Shown: positions 5,783 to 6,010 of the stretch, piece by piece
How positions within the stretch are numbered: the first letter of the stretch is position 1
How the letters are laid out: every line of letters begins with the position of its first letter
NCBI GenBank assembly: GCA_902494565.1
Contig: CABUTN010000066.1
Location: 1-6,010 of the forward strand
Reading direction: 5' to 3'
Length of the DNA stretch: 6,010 nucleotides
DNA from: an uncultured Collinsella sp.
GTDB lineage: Bacteria; Actinomycetota; Coriobacteriia; Coriobacteriales; Coriobacteriaceae
Position numbers and translations under genes: made by a program
The notes under the pieces: model-generated
Told to the model about the DNA's origin: nothing
Seen by the model: only the letters and a program-made list of their open reading frames with translations
Databases searched by the model: none

Positions 5783-6010
5783 TAGCGCACCTCGCTAGAA
5801 TCGACGCCGGGCACGCGGCGGCAGGAATACTCGTCCGTGGCGAACTTAGGGATCTGCACACCCTCGAGCTCGCGGGCAAGCGCGGCCGAAAGCTCGATGC
5901 CGGCGGCGCGGCGCACGGCCTGCACGGCAAGCGGCGCCGAGATGCGACGGCGGTACTCGGCTGAGCCCCACAGGTTGGTGCCGTAGCTCAGCGCGCGCAC
6001 GGACGCGGCC
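5782..6010 (-). CDS. FAD-binding subunit of the molybdenum hydroxylase (C-terminal end, cut by window edge)
   Basis: Only the last 75 codons are visible, and the reading frame is open beyond the window edge. The visible part contains ALSYGTNLWGSAEYRRRIS, followed by PLAVQAVRRA. The GSAEYRR block is typical of the C-terminal domain of xanthine dehydrogenase/CO dehydrogenase flavoprotein subunits, where it packs against the Fe-S domain. About 40 residues follow this block (ending VPGVDSSEVR), a somewhat long tail. The subunit would take electrons from the two [2Fe-2S] clusters of the downstream gene product and pass them through FAD to an external acceptor. The stop TAA shares its last A with the ATG of the next gene, so both are translated together. 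A flavoprotein gene directly ahead of a fused Fe-S/Mo gene matches the E. coli ygfM-xdhD pair. The N-terminal FAD-binding motifs are outside the window, so the call rests on the tail and the context. Confidence 0.85.
   Translation of the reverse strand, partial: AASVRALSYGTNLWGSAEYRRRISAPLAVQAVRRAAGIELSAALARELEGVQIPKFATDEYSCRRVPGVDSSEVR
5788..5793 (-). promoter_or_regulatory. Ribosome binding site GAGGTG of the Fe-S/Mo subunit
   Basis: GAGGTG lies inside the last codons of the FAD subunit. The GAGG core is seven bases ahead of the ATG at 5782, supporting this start and translational coupling through the TAATG overlap. Confidence 0.7.

Overview
Every gene found in this window lies on the minus strand. 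In transcription order (high to low coordinate) they are: the C-terminal end of a molybdenum-hydroxylase FAD subunit (5782-6010, truncated by the window edge), a fused [2Fe-2S]/molybdopterin hydroxylase subunit (2951-5782), tRNA-Leu(UAG) (2727-2810), trigger factor tig (1337-2635), clpP (553-1173), and the N-terminal third of clpX (1-551, truncated by the window edge). High GC, the tig-clpP-clpX order and strong G/C third-position codon bias suggest a high-GC Gram-positive. The unusually long linkers in ClpX, together with a gut-type XdhD-like enzyme, make a Coriobacteriia (Collinsella-like) source my best guess. That is inference, not proof.

Region by region. 5782-6010 and 2951-5782 form a translationally coupled pair (TAATG overlap) resembling the E. 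coli ygfM-xdhD pair. The FAD subunit would pass electrons from the Fe-S/Mo subunit to a flavin acceptor. A strong GC hairpin at 2901-2926 probably ends this operon. A short gap with an extended -10 element leads into tRNA-Leu. The tRNA is followed within 91 bp by a probable terminator, a weak promoter and a perfect AGGAGG ribosome binding site for tig. Between tig and clpP lies 160 bp holding an 11-bp perfect inverted repeat. clpP and clpX are separated by a single base and are surely co-transcribed.

Together, tig, clpP and clpX are a protein-quality-control block: a ribosome-bound folding chaperone followed by the ClpXP protease and its AAA+ unfoldase. The hydroxylase pair belongs to a separate unit, probably oxidising a purine or other N-heterocycle. 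I see no mobile element, CRISPR array, phage gene or clearly new defence system. The points most worth a second look are the XdhD-like enzyme and its active-site residues, two ClpX insertions, the TTG start of tig hidden behind a decoy ATG, and the hairpin ahead of clpP.
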